In this document: one piece after another, positions 1 through 7,386 of the stretch | Layout: the number at the start of each line of letters is the position of its first letter | Numbering within the stretch: the first letter of the stretch is position 1 | Assembly: GCA_027486275.1 (NCBI GenBank) | Contig: JAIXPM010000381.1 | Span: 1 to 9,501 of the forward strand | Length of the DNA: 9,501 nt | Direction: 5' to 3' | From: Sphingomonadales bacterium | GTDB taxonomy: Bacteria > Pseudomonadota > Alphaproteobacteria > Sphingomonadales > Sphingomonadaceae | Notes under the pieces: generated by a model | The model's input: only the letters and a program-made list of their open reading frames with translations | Told to the model about the DNA's origin: nothing | Databases searched by the model: none | Made by a program: the position numbers and the translations under genes

Positions 1-690
1 ATGTCCCGCATCATGTCGCCCTATGAACTCAACCCGATGAACATCAATCCGCTCCGCAAGGTGCTGGAAAGCTCGATTGATTTCAACGTGCTGCGCGAAG
101 GCTGCCCGGTCAAACTGTTTCTGTCGGCCACCAATGTGCGCACCGGCAAGGTGCGCATGTTCGAGAATCACGAAATCGGCCCTGATCAGGTGCTGGCTTC
201 GGGCTGTCTGCCGTTCATGTTCCACACCGTCGAAATCGAAGGTGAGGCTTATTGGGACGGCGGCTACATGGGCAACCCGGCCATCTTCCCGCTGATCTAT
301 GGTAGCGAGACCAACGATGTGGTGATCGTTCACATCAACCCGCTCAATCGCAAGGAGATTCCCAAGTCCGCCAAGGACATCATGAACCGCATCAACGAAA
401 TCAGCTTCAACTCGAGCCTGATGCGTGAAATGCGGGCGATCGCCTTCGTCAGCCACCTGATCGACGATGGCCAGCTGAACGATGAAAAGCATCGCCGCAT
501 GCTGATCCATTCGATCATGAACGAAGAGTACATGACCAGCCTGGGCGTCACCAGCAAGCTGAACCCGGATTGGGGTTTCTTGAAGACGCTGCGCGACGTG
601 GGCCGCGCCAGCGCCAGCAAGTGGCTGGACGAACATTTCGATGATGTCGGCGTGCGCTCGTCGACCGACGTCAAATCCGCCTTTCTCTGA
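1..690 (+). CDS. Patatin-like phospholipase/acyl hydrolase, C-terminal part (5' truncated by window)
   Basis: Lipid acyl hydrolase of the patatin family, which cleaves acyl esters with a Ser-Asp dyad. The 229 visible residues contain the Asp half of the dyad in the motif YWDGGYMGNPAIFPL (Asp86 of the visible part), preceded by the typical block 'ASGCLPFMF' at about 66-74. The oxyanion glycine loop and the GXSXG nucleophile motif are not in the window, so they must lie upstream; the Met codon at base 1 is probably internal rather than the true start. The remaining ~120 residues are a helical C-terminal extension rich in Met and Arg. The gene ends 23 bases before an acetoacetate-decarboxylase-type gene that has its own Shine-Dalgarno, so co-transcription is likely. 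Family assignment is fairly secure. The substrate (phospholipid, or an intracellular polyester such as polyhydroxybutyrate, as the neighbours might suggest) is inference. Confidence 0.82.
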   Translation: MSRIMSPYELNPMNINPLRKVLESSIDFNVLREGCPVKLFLSATNVRTGKVRMFENHEIGPDQVLASGCLPFMFHTVEIEGEAYWDGGYMGNPAIFPLIYGSETNDVVIVHINPLNRKEIPKSAKDIMNRINEISFNSSLMREMRAIAFVSHLIDDGQLNDEKHRRMLIHSIMNEEYMTSLGVTSKLNPDWGFLKTLRDVGRASASKWLDEHFDDVGVRSSTDVKSAFL

Positions 691-713
691 TTTAAAGTGA
701 CAACGGGGGAACC

Positions 714-1469
714 ATGACACCTGAAGAAATCTTGAAGCTGCCGTCGATGCCGGCAGTTGCACCCAGCTATCCGCTGGGGCCCTATCGCTTCATCAACCGC
801 GAATTCATGATCATCACCTACGAAACCGACCCGGTGCTGCTGCGCGCCGCGGTTCCGGAGCCGTTGGTGCCGAATGCGGAAAACCATGTGTTGTATGAAT
901 GGATCCGCATGCCCGACAGCTCGGGCTTTGGCGATTACACCGAAAGCGGTATCGTGATCCCGTGCACCTTCAATGGTGAACCGATCAACTATACCGCCCA
1001 GATGTATCTGGATGATCAGCCGCCCATCGACGGTGGTCGCGAAATCTGGGGCTTCCCCAAGAAATATGCGCTGCCCAAGCTGGAGGTTGCCTCCGACACG
1101 CTGACTGGCACTCTGTCGTACGCCGGTCAGTCGGTGGCGATGGGCACCATGGCCTACAAGTGGCAGGAAGCGCCCGGCGGCTGCGAGGCCCAGGCCAAGG
1201 GCATGACCAAGACGTCGTGCAACCTGAAGATCATCCCCGATGTCGATGGCAGCCCGAAGATCTGCCAACTCGTTGCCTATAATCTTGAAAACATTACGGT
1301 GAAGGGTGTCTGGGTCAGCCCGGCCCGGCTGCAACTGATCCCGCATGTGAATGCGCCGGTGGCCGATCTGCCGATCCTGCGCATCGTTGGCGGCAAGCAT
1401 TTCGTTTCCGATCTGACGCTGCCGCATGGCCGCGTGCTGTTCGATTACATCAAAGACGCTGCGGGCTGA
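714..1469 (+). CDS. adc: Acetoacetate decarboxylase, catalytically complete copy
   Basis: Predicted to decarboxylate acetoacetate to acetone and CO2 through a lysine Schiff base. The 251-residue length is close to clostridial ADC (244), and colinear similarity covers the whole protein: PSYPLGPYRFINRE at the N-terminus, FGDYTESG in the middle, GGREIWGFPKK at 107-117, and a C-terminal block ending in LFDYIK. Against the clostridial enzyme (offset of one residue) the key residues are all present: Arg29, Glu62 (Glu61), Glu77 (Glu76), Schiff-base Lys116 (Lys115) and the pKa-tuning Lys117 (Lys116). GGGGGA at 705-710 is the Shine-Dalgarno, three bases before the ATG. It follows the patatin gene by 23 bases and is followed 13 bases later by a paralogue, which suggests an operon. 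The ADC superfamily also contains aldolase/dehydratase-type members, so the reaction is likely but not proven. Confidence 0.88.
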   Translation: MTPEEILKLPSMPAVAPSYPLGPYRFINREFMIITYETDPVLLRAAVPEPLVPNAENHVLYEWIRMPDSSGFGDYTESGIVIPCTFNGEPINYTAQMYLDDQPPIDGGREIWGFPKKYALPKLEVASDTLTGTLSYAGQSVAMGTMAYKWQEAPGGCEAQAKGMTKTSCNLKIIPDVDGSPKICQLVAYNLENITVKGVWVSPARLQLIPHVNAPVADLPILRIVGGKHFVSDLTLPHGRVLFDYIKDAAG

Positions 1470-1474
1470 GGGGG
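1468..1474 (+). promoter_or_regulatory. Shine-Dalgarno of the second ADC-like gene, overlapping the stop codon of the first
   Basis: GAGGGGG begins inside the TGA stop (1467-1469) of the upstream gene and lies 8 bases before the ATG at 1483. It decides the start at 1483 over the in-frame ATG at 1426, and suggests translational coupling of the two paralogues. Confidence 0.7.
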
Positions 1475-1482
1475 TACAGGAC

Positions 1483-2220
1483 ATGAACAAGCAGGATGTG
1501 CTTAAACTCAGCTCGATGCCGCTGCAGAGCCCGACCTATCCGACGGGCCCGTATAAATTCTTCAACCGCCAGTACATGATCATCCAGTATCGCTCTGATC
1601 CGGCGATGATCCGCAAGCTGCTGCCTGAACCGCTGCAGCCCGATGGCGACATCGTGTCGGTGCAGTGGCTCGATCTGCCCGACGGCGAAGGCTTTGGCGC
1701 CTATTCGGCGGCCGTGCAGACCATTCCCTGCACGCTGAATGGCGAGAAGTGCAACTTCCTCGTCCAGATGTATGTCGACAACTGCCCGCCACTGGCTGGT
1801 GGTCGCGAGATCTGGGGCTATCCGATGAAGTTCGGCCAGCCCAAGCTGGTCACGGAGAGCGACACGCTCACCGGCGAACTGGTCTATGCCGGCCAGAAAG
1901 TGGCCAGCGGCACCATGGTCTACAAGCACAGCAGCCCGAACGACCTCAGCGAGATCGAGGCGATGCTCAAGCGCACCCAGGTGACGCTGAAGCTGATCCC
2001 CGACATCGACGGCACGCCGGCGATTGCCCAGCTGGTTGGCATCAACTTTGACAAGATTGTCGTCAAGGGTGCCTGGACCGGGCGCGCTCGGCTGGAAATG
2101 GTGCCGGCCGTCAACTGCCCGATGGCCGATCTGCCGGTGCATGAGCAGCTGGGCGGACTGCACATCGTCACCGACATGACGCTGCCCTATGGCAAGGTGC
2201 TGCACGATTATCTGGCCTGA
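1483..2220 (+). CDS. Acetoacetate decarboxylase-like paralogue lacking the Schiff-base lysine
   Basis: This 245-residue protein is an ADC-family paralogue of the gene just upstream. The similarity is colinear from the N-terminus (SPTYPTGPYKFFNRQ) to the last residues (VLHDYLA). It aligns with clostridial ADC without gaps through the active-site half. In that register Arg29 and Lys116 are kept, but Schiff-base Lys115 is Met (WGYPMKFG, codon 1825-1827), Glu76 is Ala (GAYSAAVQ, codon 1708-1710) and Glu61 is Gln (VSVQWL, codon 1663-1665). Classical acetoacetate decarboxylation is therefore unlikely. The reading frame is intact and the hydrophobic core is conserved, so it does not look like a decaying pseudogene. 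It could have another reaction using Lys116, bind a ligand, or act as a structural partner of the upstream enzyme (clostridial ADC is a homo-oligomer). The start is set by the Shine-Dalgarno at 1468-1474. The gene ends at a strong terminator. Confidence 0.85.
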   Translation: MNKQDVLKLSSMPLQSPTYPTGPYKFFNRQYMIIQYRSDPAMIRKLLPEPLQPDGDIVSVQWLDLPDGEGFGAYSAAVQTIPCTLNGEKCNFLVQMYVDNCPPLAGGREIWGYPMKFGQPKLVTESDTLTGELVYAGQKVASGTMVYKHSSPNDLSEIEAMLKRTQVTLKLIPDIDGTPAIAQLVGINFDKIVVKGAWTGRARLEMVPAVNCPMADLPVHEQLGGLHIVTDMTLPYGKVLHDYLA

Positions 2221-2245
2221 CGCCGGACTGAGTGAAAGCCTGATG

Positions 2246-2283
2246 GGGCGGGCGAGGGCAACCTCGCCCGCCCTTCGCTTTTA
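2246..2283 (+). terminator. Intrinsic terminator closing the patatin-ADC operon
   Basis: A perfect 12-bp GC-rich stem (2246-2257 with 2262-2273) closes on a GCAA tetraloop of the stable GNRA type and is followed by TTCGCTTTTA. The T-tract is interrupted, but the hairpin is very strong. It starts 26 bases after the ADC-paralogue stop and separates that operon from dnaE. Confidence 0.8.
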
Positions 2284-2308
2284 GTTGGGGACAAAATCGC
2301 CGTATCGG

Positions 2309-2338
2309 TTGGCAGCCATGGCGCAGCGCGCGCATAGT
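2309..2338 (+). promoter_or_regulatory. dnaE: Candidate dnaE promoter (TTGGCA - 18 bp - CATAGT)
   Basis: TTGGCA at 2309-2314 differs from the consensus -35 at one base. CATAGT at 2333-2338, 18 bases further on, matches the -10 at four of six positions. Transcription would start near 2345, which is a GTG codon in the dnaE frame. If the ATG at 2318 is the true start, this element lies inside the gene and is spurious. Weak evidence from motif reading only. Confidence 0.3.
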
Positions 2339-5300
2339 CAGGCTGTGTCTCACGCCGGATTCGTCCCTCTTCGCTGCCACAGCGCCTATTCGATGCTGGA
2401 AGGCGCCATTCAGCCTGAGCAGCTGGCCAAGGTGGCGCGCCAGTTGCGCTTTCCAGCGATTGGTCTGGCCGACCGCGCCAACATGTTTGCCGCGATGGAT
2501 TTCGCCGCCGCCGCCAAGGACAATGGCATTCAGCCGGTGACCGGCGCGCTGTTGCCGGTGGAGCGCCCAGGTTCTGCCACGCTGCAGGGCCGGGCGCTGA
2601 TCGATTGGCTGGTGCTCTATGCCCAGGATGACGTGGGCTACACCAACCTGATCGGGCTGGCGTCTGACGCGCACCTGGCGTCCGAGGTGGCCGGCGATCC
2701 GGTGCTGCGTCTGGAGCAGCTTGATGGCCGCACCGATGGCCTGATCTGCCTCACCGGCGGCGCTGATGGGGCGCTGGCGCGGCTGCTGGCCGAGGGCCAG
2801 AGCATCAATGCGATGGCCGACCGGCTGGAAGGCCTGTTCCCCGGCCGGCTCTACATCGAAATTTCACGCAGCGGTGAGCTCATCGAACAGAAGAGCGAGG
2901 CCGGCCTGCTGCGCCTCGCCGAAGCGCGCGGCCTGCCGATCGTGGGCACGGCGCCGGTGAAATATCTCACGCCCGGCATGCACGAAGCCCACGACGTGCT
3001 GCTGTGCATTGCCGATTCAAGCTATGTGGAGGCCGAGGATCGCCGCCGTTCCAACCCGGAGCACTGGCTGAAATCGGCAGAGGACTGGCACCAGCTGTTC
3101 GCCGATCTGCCCGAAGCCATTGCCAACACCATGGTGGTTGCCCAGCGCTGCGCCATGATGGCGCCCAGCCGCAAGCCGATCCTGCCGCGGCTGTCGGCCG
3201 GCGGCGAGGATGAGGCGCTGCAGGCCCAGGCGGCGGCGGGGCTGGAAAAGCGGCTCGATGTGCTGGGCATCGATGACGCGGCGCGCCAGCCGTATCGCGA
3301 GCGGCTGGCGTTCGAAATCAATGTCATCAACGGCATGGGTTTTGCCGGCTATTTCCTGATCGTGGCCGATTTCATCGTGTGGGCCAAATTGCAGGGGATT
3401 CCGGTCGGTCCGGGGCGTGGTTCGGGTGCCGGCTCGGTGGTGGCTTGGTCGCTGACCATCACCGATCTTGATCCATTGGAACACGGCCTGCTGTTCGAAC
3501 GCTTCCTCAACCCTGACCGCGTGTCGATGCCCGACTTCGATATCGATTTCTGCGAAACCCGGCGCGGCGAGGTGATCGATTATGTGCAGGCCCGCTATGG
3601 CCGTGAACAGGTCGCGCAGATCATCACCTTCGGCAAGATGAAGGCCCGCGCTGTGCTGAAGGATGTCGGCCGCGTGCTGCAGATGCCCTATGGCCAGATC
3701 GACCGGCTGGCCAAGCTGGTGCCCAGCCACCCGACCGATCCGTGGACGCTGGCGCGCACCCTGGGGCGGGGCAAGGACAAGGACGGCAAAGCCTATCTGG
3801 GCGAAATGCCGTTCATGGTGGAGGTTGAACGCGATCCAAAAGTGAAGCGGCTGGTCGATATCGCCCTGCAACTGGAAGGCCTGCCGCGCCACAGCTCCAC
3901 ACACGCCGCCGGTGTGGTGATCGGGGATCGGCCGTTGGCGCAATTGGTGCCGCTCTATCGCGATCCGCGGTCAGACATGCCGGTGACGCAGTTCGAGATG
4001 AAGGCGGCGGAAAAGGCCGGCCTCGTCAAGTTCGACTTCCTCGGCCTGAAAACACTTTCTGTGCTCGATCGCGCTGCCACCATGCTGCGCGCCCGCGGTG
4101 TTGAGGTGGAATGGGCCACGCTGCCCATGGATGATCCGGCCGTGTACAAACTGATCGCCGAAGGCGACACAGTGGGCGTGTTCCAGTTTGAATCGGAAGG
4201 CATGCGCCGCGCGCTCTCGCAGGTGCGCCCCGATTGCTTCGCCGATATCGTCGCACTGGGCGCACTCTACCGCCCTGGCCCGATGGACAACATCCCCAGC
4301 TTTGCCTTGCGCAAGGCGGGTCGCGAGAAGGTGGAATTGCTGCACCCGGCGATGGAGCCGATCCTGCGGGAAACCTATGGCATCATCGTCTATCAGGAAC
4401 AGGTGATGAGCCTGGCGCGGGAACTGGCCGGCTATAGTCTGGGCCAGGCCGATTTGCTGCGCCGCGCCATGGGCAAGAAGATCCACGCCGAAATGGTGGC
4501 GCAGAAGGCCGATTTCTGCGCCGGCGCCGCCGCCAATGGCATCGAGGAAGCCACCGCCGACGCCATTTTCGAATTGATCCTGAAATTCGCCAACTATGGC
4601 TTCAACAAGAGCCACGCCGCCGCCTATGCGGTGGTGAGTTACCAGACGGCATGGCTCAAGACGCACCACCGCGCCGAATTCTACGCCGCGTCCATGGCCT
4701 ATGATATCGACAACACCGATCGGCTGGCGGTGTTCGTGGATGATGCGCGCCGCGCCAGCATCACCATTCTGCCGCCGTGCATCAACCGGTCCGCCGCCGA
4801 TTTCACCGTTGTGGATGGGCCGGAAAACACGCTGGACGTGCGCTATGCCCTGGCCGGGCTGAAGGGCGTTGGCCTGAAGGCGATGGAGGCGTTGGCGGCC
4901 GAACGGGACGGGAAGGGCCCGTTCAAGGATCTTGCCGATTTCGCCCGCCGCGTCGATCCGCGGGGCCTCAACAAGCGCCAGCTGGAAAGCCTGATTGCGT
5001 CGGGCGGCTTTGATGCGCTCCACCCCAACCGCGCCGGCGTGCACGCGCTGGCCGAAGCCATCATGGCCAGCGCCCAGGCTGCCACCGGGGAGCGAGAGTC
5101 CGCCCAGGTGGCGCTGTTCGGCGATGCGACCGGCGTTGCCGATCATGCCAGCCTGGCGCTGATGGTGCCCAATATCGAATGGACGCTGGCGCAGCGCATG
5201 GCGCATGAGCAGGAGGCGTTCGGCTTCTTCTTCAGCGGCCACCCCGTTGACGCCTATGCCAATGTGCTCACCGCCAATGCTGTCATCAGCTTTGCCGATG

Positions 5301-5860
5301 TGCAGGGCATGGCGCCGCCGCTGGGTGGCGGCAAGAAGATCGTGATGATGGCCGGGCGGCTGGAAGAACGGCGCTGGCGCACCACCCAGACCGGCCGGCG
5401 CTATCAGTTTCTCAGCCTATCCGATCGGTCGGGCCAGTTTGTCACCAGTTGTTTCGATGAAGAACTGCAGGAAAAGCTCGAGGCGATCGTGAGCGATGCC
5501 CCGGCGCTGCTGATCGGCATGGAACTGCAGTGGAAGGAGGGCGAGGACGTTCCGCGTCTTACCTTGCGCTCCGCCCAGCCGCTCGCTGATCTGGCCCGGC
5601 GCACGCGGGGCCGGCTGGTGGTGCAGATTGCCCATCCGGCCGAAGTGGACGTGCTGTTGGCGGCGCTTGGGCCCGCGCCGGCCAAGGGCCGCGGTGAACT
5701 GGTGGCCGAAGTTGCCACCGAAGCTGGCCCGGCCCGGCTGGTGCTGGGTCGCAATTATCTGATCGACGCCGATCTGGAAGCGGCCGTGGCGCGTGCGCTG
5801 GGGCTGGAACGGGTGGTGCAGGAAGTTCTCGACCCGCCGCAACTGGCGCTGGTGGGCTGA
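2318..5860 (+). CDS. dnaE: DNA polymerase III alpha subunit (replicative DnaE1 type)
   Basis: Catalytic subunit of the replicative polymerase, 1180 residues from the ATG at 2318. Domains in order: PHP domain (about 15-290); palm, thumb and fingers with catalytic aspartates in MPDFDIDF (Asp406, Asp408) and KFDFLGL (Asp573); the block GFNKSHAAAY at 761-770; a helix-hairpin-helix near LAGLKGVGLKA (845-855); clamp-binding QVALF (930-934); and an OB fold at about 1006-1090. Length and motifs fit DnaE1; the ~1050-residue DnaE2/ImuC type is less likely. PHP metal-site motifs are degenerate (RCHS and ADRAN, where active PHP domains have HxH and DH), so proofreading probably depends on a separate DnaQ. 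The start is uncertain. Neither ATG 2318 nor GTG 2345 has a good Shine-Dalgarno, and the GTG would give MSHAGFVPLR, the same N-terminal spacing as E. coli DnaE (MSEPRFVHLR). A terminator follows the gene. Confidence 0.96.
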   Translation: MAQRAHSQAVSHAGFVPLRCHSAYSMLEGAIQPEQLAKVARQLRFPAIGLADRANMFAAMDFAAAAKDNGIQPVTGALLPVERPGSATLQGRALIDWLVLYAQDDVGYTNLIGLASDAHLASEVAGDPVLRLEQLDGRTDGLICLTGGADGALARLLAEGQSINAMADRLEGLFPGRLYIEISRSGELIEQKSEAGLLRLAEARGLPIVGTAPVKYLTPGMHEAHDVLLCIADSSYVEAEDRRRSNPEHWLKSAEDWHQLFADLPEAIANTMVVAQRCAMMAPSRKPILPRLSAGGEDEALQAQAAAGLEKRLDVLGIDDAARQPYRERLAFEINVINGMGFAGYFLIVADFIVWAKLQGIPVGPGRGSGAGSVVAWSLTITDLDPLEHGLLFERFLNPDRVSMPDFDIDFCETRRGEVIDYVQARYGREQVAQIITFGKMKARAVLKDVGRVLQMPYGQIDRLAKLVPSHPTDPWTLARTLGRGKDKDGKAYLGEMPFMVEVERDPKVKRLVDIALQLEGLPRHSSTHAAGVVIGDRPLAQLVPLYRDPRSDMPVTQFEMKAAEKAGLVKFDFLGLKTLSVLDRAATMLRARGVEVEWATLPMDDPAVYKLIAEGDTVGVFQFESEGMRRALSQVRPDCFADIVALGALYRPGPMDNIPSFALRKAGREKVELLHPAMEPILRETYGIIVYQEQVMSLARELAGYSLGQADLLRRAMGKKIHAEMVAQKADFCAGAAANGIEEATADAIFELILKFANYGFNKSHAAAYAVVSYQTAWLKTHHRAEFYAASMAYDIDNTDRLAVFVDDARRASITILPPCINRSAADFTVVDGPENTLDVRYALAGLKGVGLKAMEALAAERDGKGPFKDLADFARRVDPRGLNKRQLESLIASGGFDALHPNRAGVHALAEAIMASAQAATGERESAQVALFGDATGVADHASLALMVPNIEWTLAQRMAHEQEAFGFFFSGHPVDAYANVLTANAVISFADVQGMAPPLGGGKKIVMMAGRLEERRWRTTQTGRRYQFLSLSDRSGQFVTSCFDEELQEKLEAIVSDAPALLIGMELQWKEGEDVPRLTLRSAQPLADLARRTRGRLVVQIAHPAEVDVLLAALGPAPAKGRGELVAEVATEAGPARLVLGRNYLIDADLEAAVARALGLERVVQEVLDPPQLALVG

Positions 5861-5932
5861 ACCAGCAGCGTCGCAGCAGGCAAACTTGCGCCCTGCGCGC
5901 CGTCACCACGATCAACATCCAGCCATAAGTGC

Positions 5933-5959
5933 AAATGCGGAGATCAAATCCGCATTTTT
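5933..5959 (+). terminator. Intrinsic terminator downstream of dnaE
   Basis: AAATGCGGA (5933-5941) and TCCGCATTT (5949-5957) form a 9-bp perfect stem with a 7-base loop, running into TTTTT at 5955-5959. It lies about 72 bases after the dnaE stop and 71 bases before the P450 start. The arms begin and end with A and T runs, so it could also work on the opposite strand. An operator role for the same inverted repeat is possible but unsupported. Confidence 0.75.
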
Positions 5960-5986
5960 GGCTGGAAACCCGGCTTTGCGTAGTGT
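5958..5986 (+). promoter_or_regulatory. Weak candidate promoter for the P450-ferredoxin unit
   Basis: TTGGCT at 5958-5963 and TAGTGT at 5981-5986 are 17 bases apart, upstream of the P450 gene. The -35 overlaps the T-tract of the dnaE terminator. The -10 match is poor, and other placements such as GTATCT at 5985-5990 are possible. A promoter is expected here because a terminator precedes the gene, but its exact position is a guess. Confidence 0.25.
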
Positions 5987-6020
5987 ATCTCCGTAAACGA
6001 GAGCGGGTTAATTCCCAACG

Positions 6021-6026
6021 GGAGGA
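6021..6026 (+). promoter_or_regulatory. Shine-Dalgarno setting the P450 start
   Basis: GGAGGA lies four bases before the ATG at 6031. It favours this start over the in-frame ATG at 5929, which would place the dnaE terminator inside the coding region. Confidence 0.75.
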
Positions 6027-6030
6027 CCAT

Positions 6031-7374
6031 ATGGCGACGCAACTGAAAGACACGCGGATCACCCAATCGCTGCCGCAGGGCAGTGTGAGCTGGCCGCTGC
6101 CGCCGCGCGTGCGGCCGGAATTTGCCAACCACGACAAGGCGACGCTGGAATCCTATCTGGCCTCGGCGCCGCTCGAAGAAGTGGATATCGCCGATCCACT
6201 GTGGTGGGAAACGGACACAAACCATGTCTATTTCCGTCGCCTGCGCGAGGAAGCCCCGATTTTCTTCACGCATGTCAACAGCAACCGTCACCGCGGTTTC
6301 TGGAACGTGACGCGCTGGAACGATGTGATGGCCGTGGATACCAACCATCAGGTGTTCAGTTCCGAAGCCATGCTGGGCGGGATCACCCTGTTCGACATGG
6401 ATTCGGATTTCATCATGCCGATGTTCATCGCCATGGATCAGCCCAAGCATGATGTGCAGCGCAAGGCGGTGAACCCGATCGTTTCGGGGCAGAATCTTGC
6501 CGGTTACGAAGAACTGATCCGCAGCCGCACCTGCGAAGTCCTCGATAGCCTGCCGCGCGGCGAGGCGTTTGACTGGGTGGACAAGGTTTCCATCGAACTG
6601 ACCAGCCGCATGCTGGCCACCCTGTTCGGTTGGCCGCAGGAACGCCGCCGCATGCTGACCTATTGGTCGGATGTGTCGACTTCTGATCCGGAACTGCCGG
6701 GCAGCCCGGGCAAGGAAGAGCGTCAGGGCATTCTGCTCGGTATGCTGCAGGAATTCACCATGCTCTGGAACGAGCGGGTGAATGCCGAACCGACCGGCGA
6801 TCTTGTGTCGATGCTGGCGCACAACCCCGCCACCCGCAACATGCCGCCGATGGAATTCATGGGCAATCTGGTGCTGCTGATCGTGGGCGGCAACGATACG
6901 ACCCGCAATTCGATCACCGGCGGCCTGTATTTCCTGAACAAGAATCCGGGCGAATATGCCAAGCTGAAGGCCAATCATGGCCTGGTGGAGAACATGGTTT
7001 CGGAAATCATCCGTTACCAGACGCCGCTGGCCCACATGCGCCGCACCGCCCTGCAGGATACGGTGCTGGGCGGCCAGCTGATCCACAAGGGTGACAAGGT
7101 GGTGATGTGGTATTCGTCGGCCAATCGTGATGACACGGTTCTCGACCGGCCGGACGAGTTCATCATCGATCGCGCCCGCGCCCGCCAGCATATGAGCTTT
7201 GGTTTCGGCATTCACCGCTGTGTGGGCAACCGCCTGGCCGAACTGCAGCTGAAGATCCTGTGGGAAGAAATCCTGAAGCGCTTTGACCATATCGAAGTGC
7301 TGGAGGAGCCGGAGCGGGTGCCAAGCGCCTTCGTGCGCGGTTATAAATCGATGATGGTCCGTATTCCGGCCTGA
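6031..7374 (+). CDS. Cytochrome P450, CYP153 family (terminal alkane/fatty-acid-type hydroxylase)
   Basis: Soluble class I P450 of 447 residues. CYP153 enzymes insert oxygen at terminal carbons of alkanes, fatty acids or related aliphatic and terpene substrates. Visible motifs are the I-helix GGNDTTRNS (286-294, with the Asp289-Thr290 proton-relay pair), the K-helix ExxR as EIIR (325-328), and the haem loop FGFGIHRCVGNRLAE with axial Cys397. AVDTNHQVFSSE, PMFIAMDQPKHDVQRK, SMLAHNPATRNM and the haem-loop wording are characteristic of CYP153 rather than CYP125/142 or CYP108. The N-terminus has no signal or membrane anchor, as expected for a soluble bacterial enzyme. A [2Fe-2S] ferredoxin gene follows after 12 bases and is its likely electron donor. 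No reductase, alcohol dehydrogenase or regulator lies nearby. Family is confident; the substrate cannot be read from the sequence. Confidence 0.93.
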   Translation: MATQLKDTRITQSLPQGSVSWPLPPRVRPEFANHDKATLESYLASAPLEEVDIADPLWWETDTNHVYFRRLREEAPIFFTHVNSNRHRGFWNVTRWNDVMAVDTNHQVFSSEAMLGGITLFDMDSDFIMPMFIAMDQPKHDVQRKAVNPIVSGQNLAGYEELIRSRTCEVLDSLPRGEAFDWVDKVSIELTSRMLATLFGWPQERRRMLTYWSDVSTSDPELPGSPGKEERQGILLGMLQEFTMLWNERVNAEPTGDLVSMLAHNPATRNMPPMEFMGNLVLLIVGGNDTTRNSITGGLYFLNKNPGEYAKLKANHGLVENMVSEIIRYQTPLAHMRRTALQDTVLGGQLIHKGDKVVMWYSSANRDDTVLDRPDEFIIDRARARQHMSFGFGIHRCVGNRLAELQLKILWEEILKRFDHIEVLEEPERVPSAFVRGYKSMMVRIPA

Positions 7375-7386
7375 GCAGAGGATAAC

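Noticed and set aside
1426..1482. Upstream in-frame ATG as start of the second ADC-like gene
   Set aside because: It would overlap the first ADC gene by 44 bases and add residues absent from ADC homologues. A good Shine-Dalgarno sits before the ATG at 1483, and the N-terminus from there aligns with clostridial ADC.
2285..2317. TTG start for dnaE
   Set aside because: It sits right against the terminator hairpin, has no Shine-Dalgarno, and adds residues without homology. ATG 2318 or GTG 2345 is more likely.
3971..5242. 423-codon minus-strand open frame inside dnaE, and similar ones at 3017-3943 and 330-1490
   Set aside because: These are shadow frames of high-GC codon bias. They have no family motifs and lie entirely opposite well-supported genes.
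2318..5860. DnaE2/ImuC (error-prone mutasome polymerase)
   Set aside because: The length (~1180 residues), the QVALF clamp motif and the MPDFDIDFCE/VFQFESEGM wording fit replicative DnaE1. No imuA/imuB neighbours are present.
5929..6030. In-frame ATG at 5929 as P450 start
   Set aside because: The added 34 residues would be translated through the dnaE terminator. GGAGGA precisely precedes the ATG at 6031.
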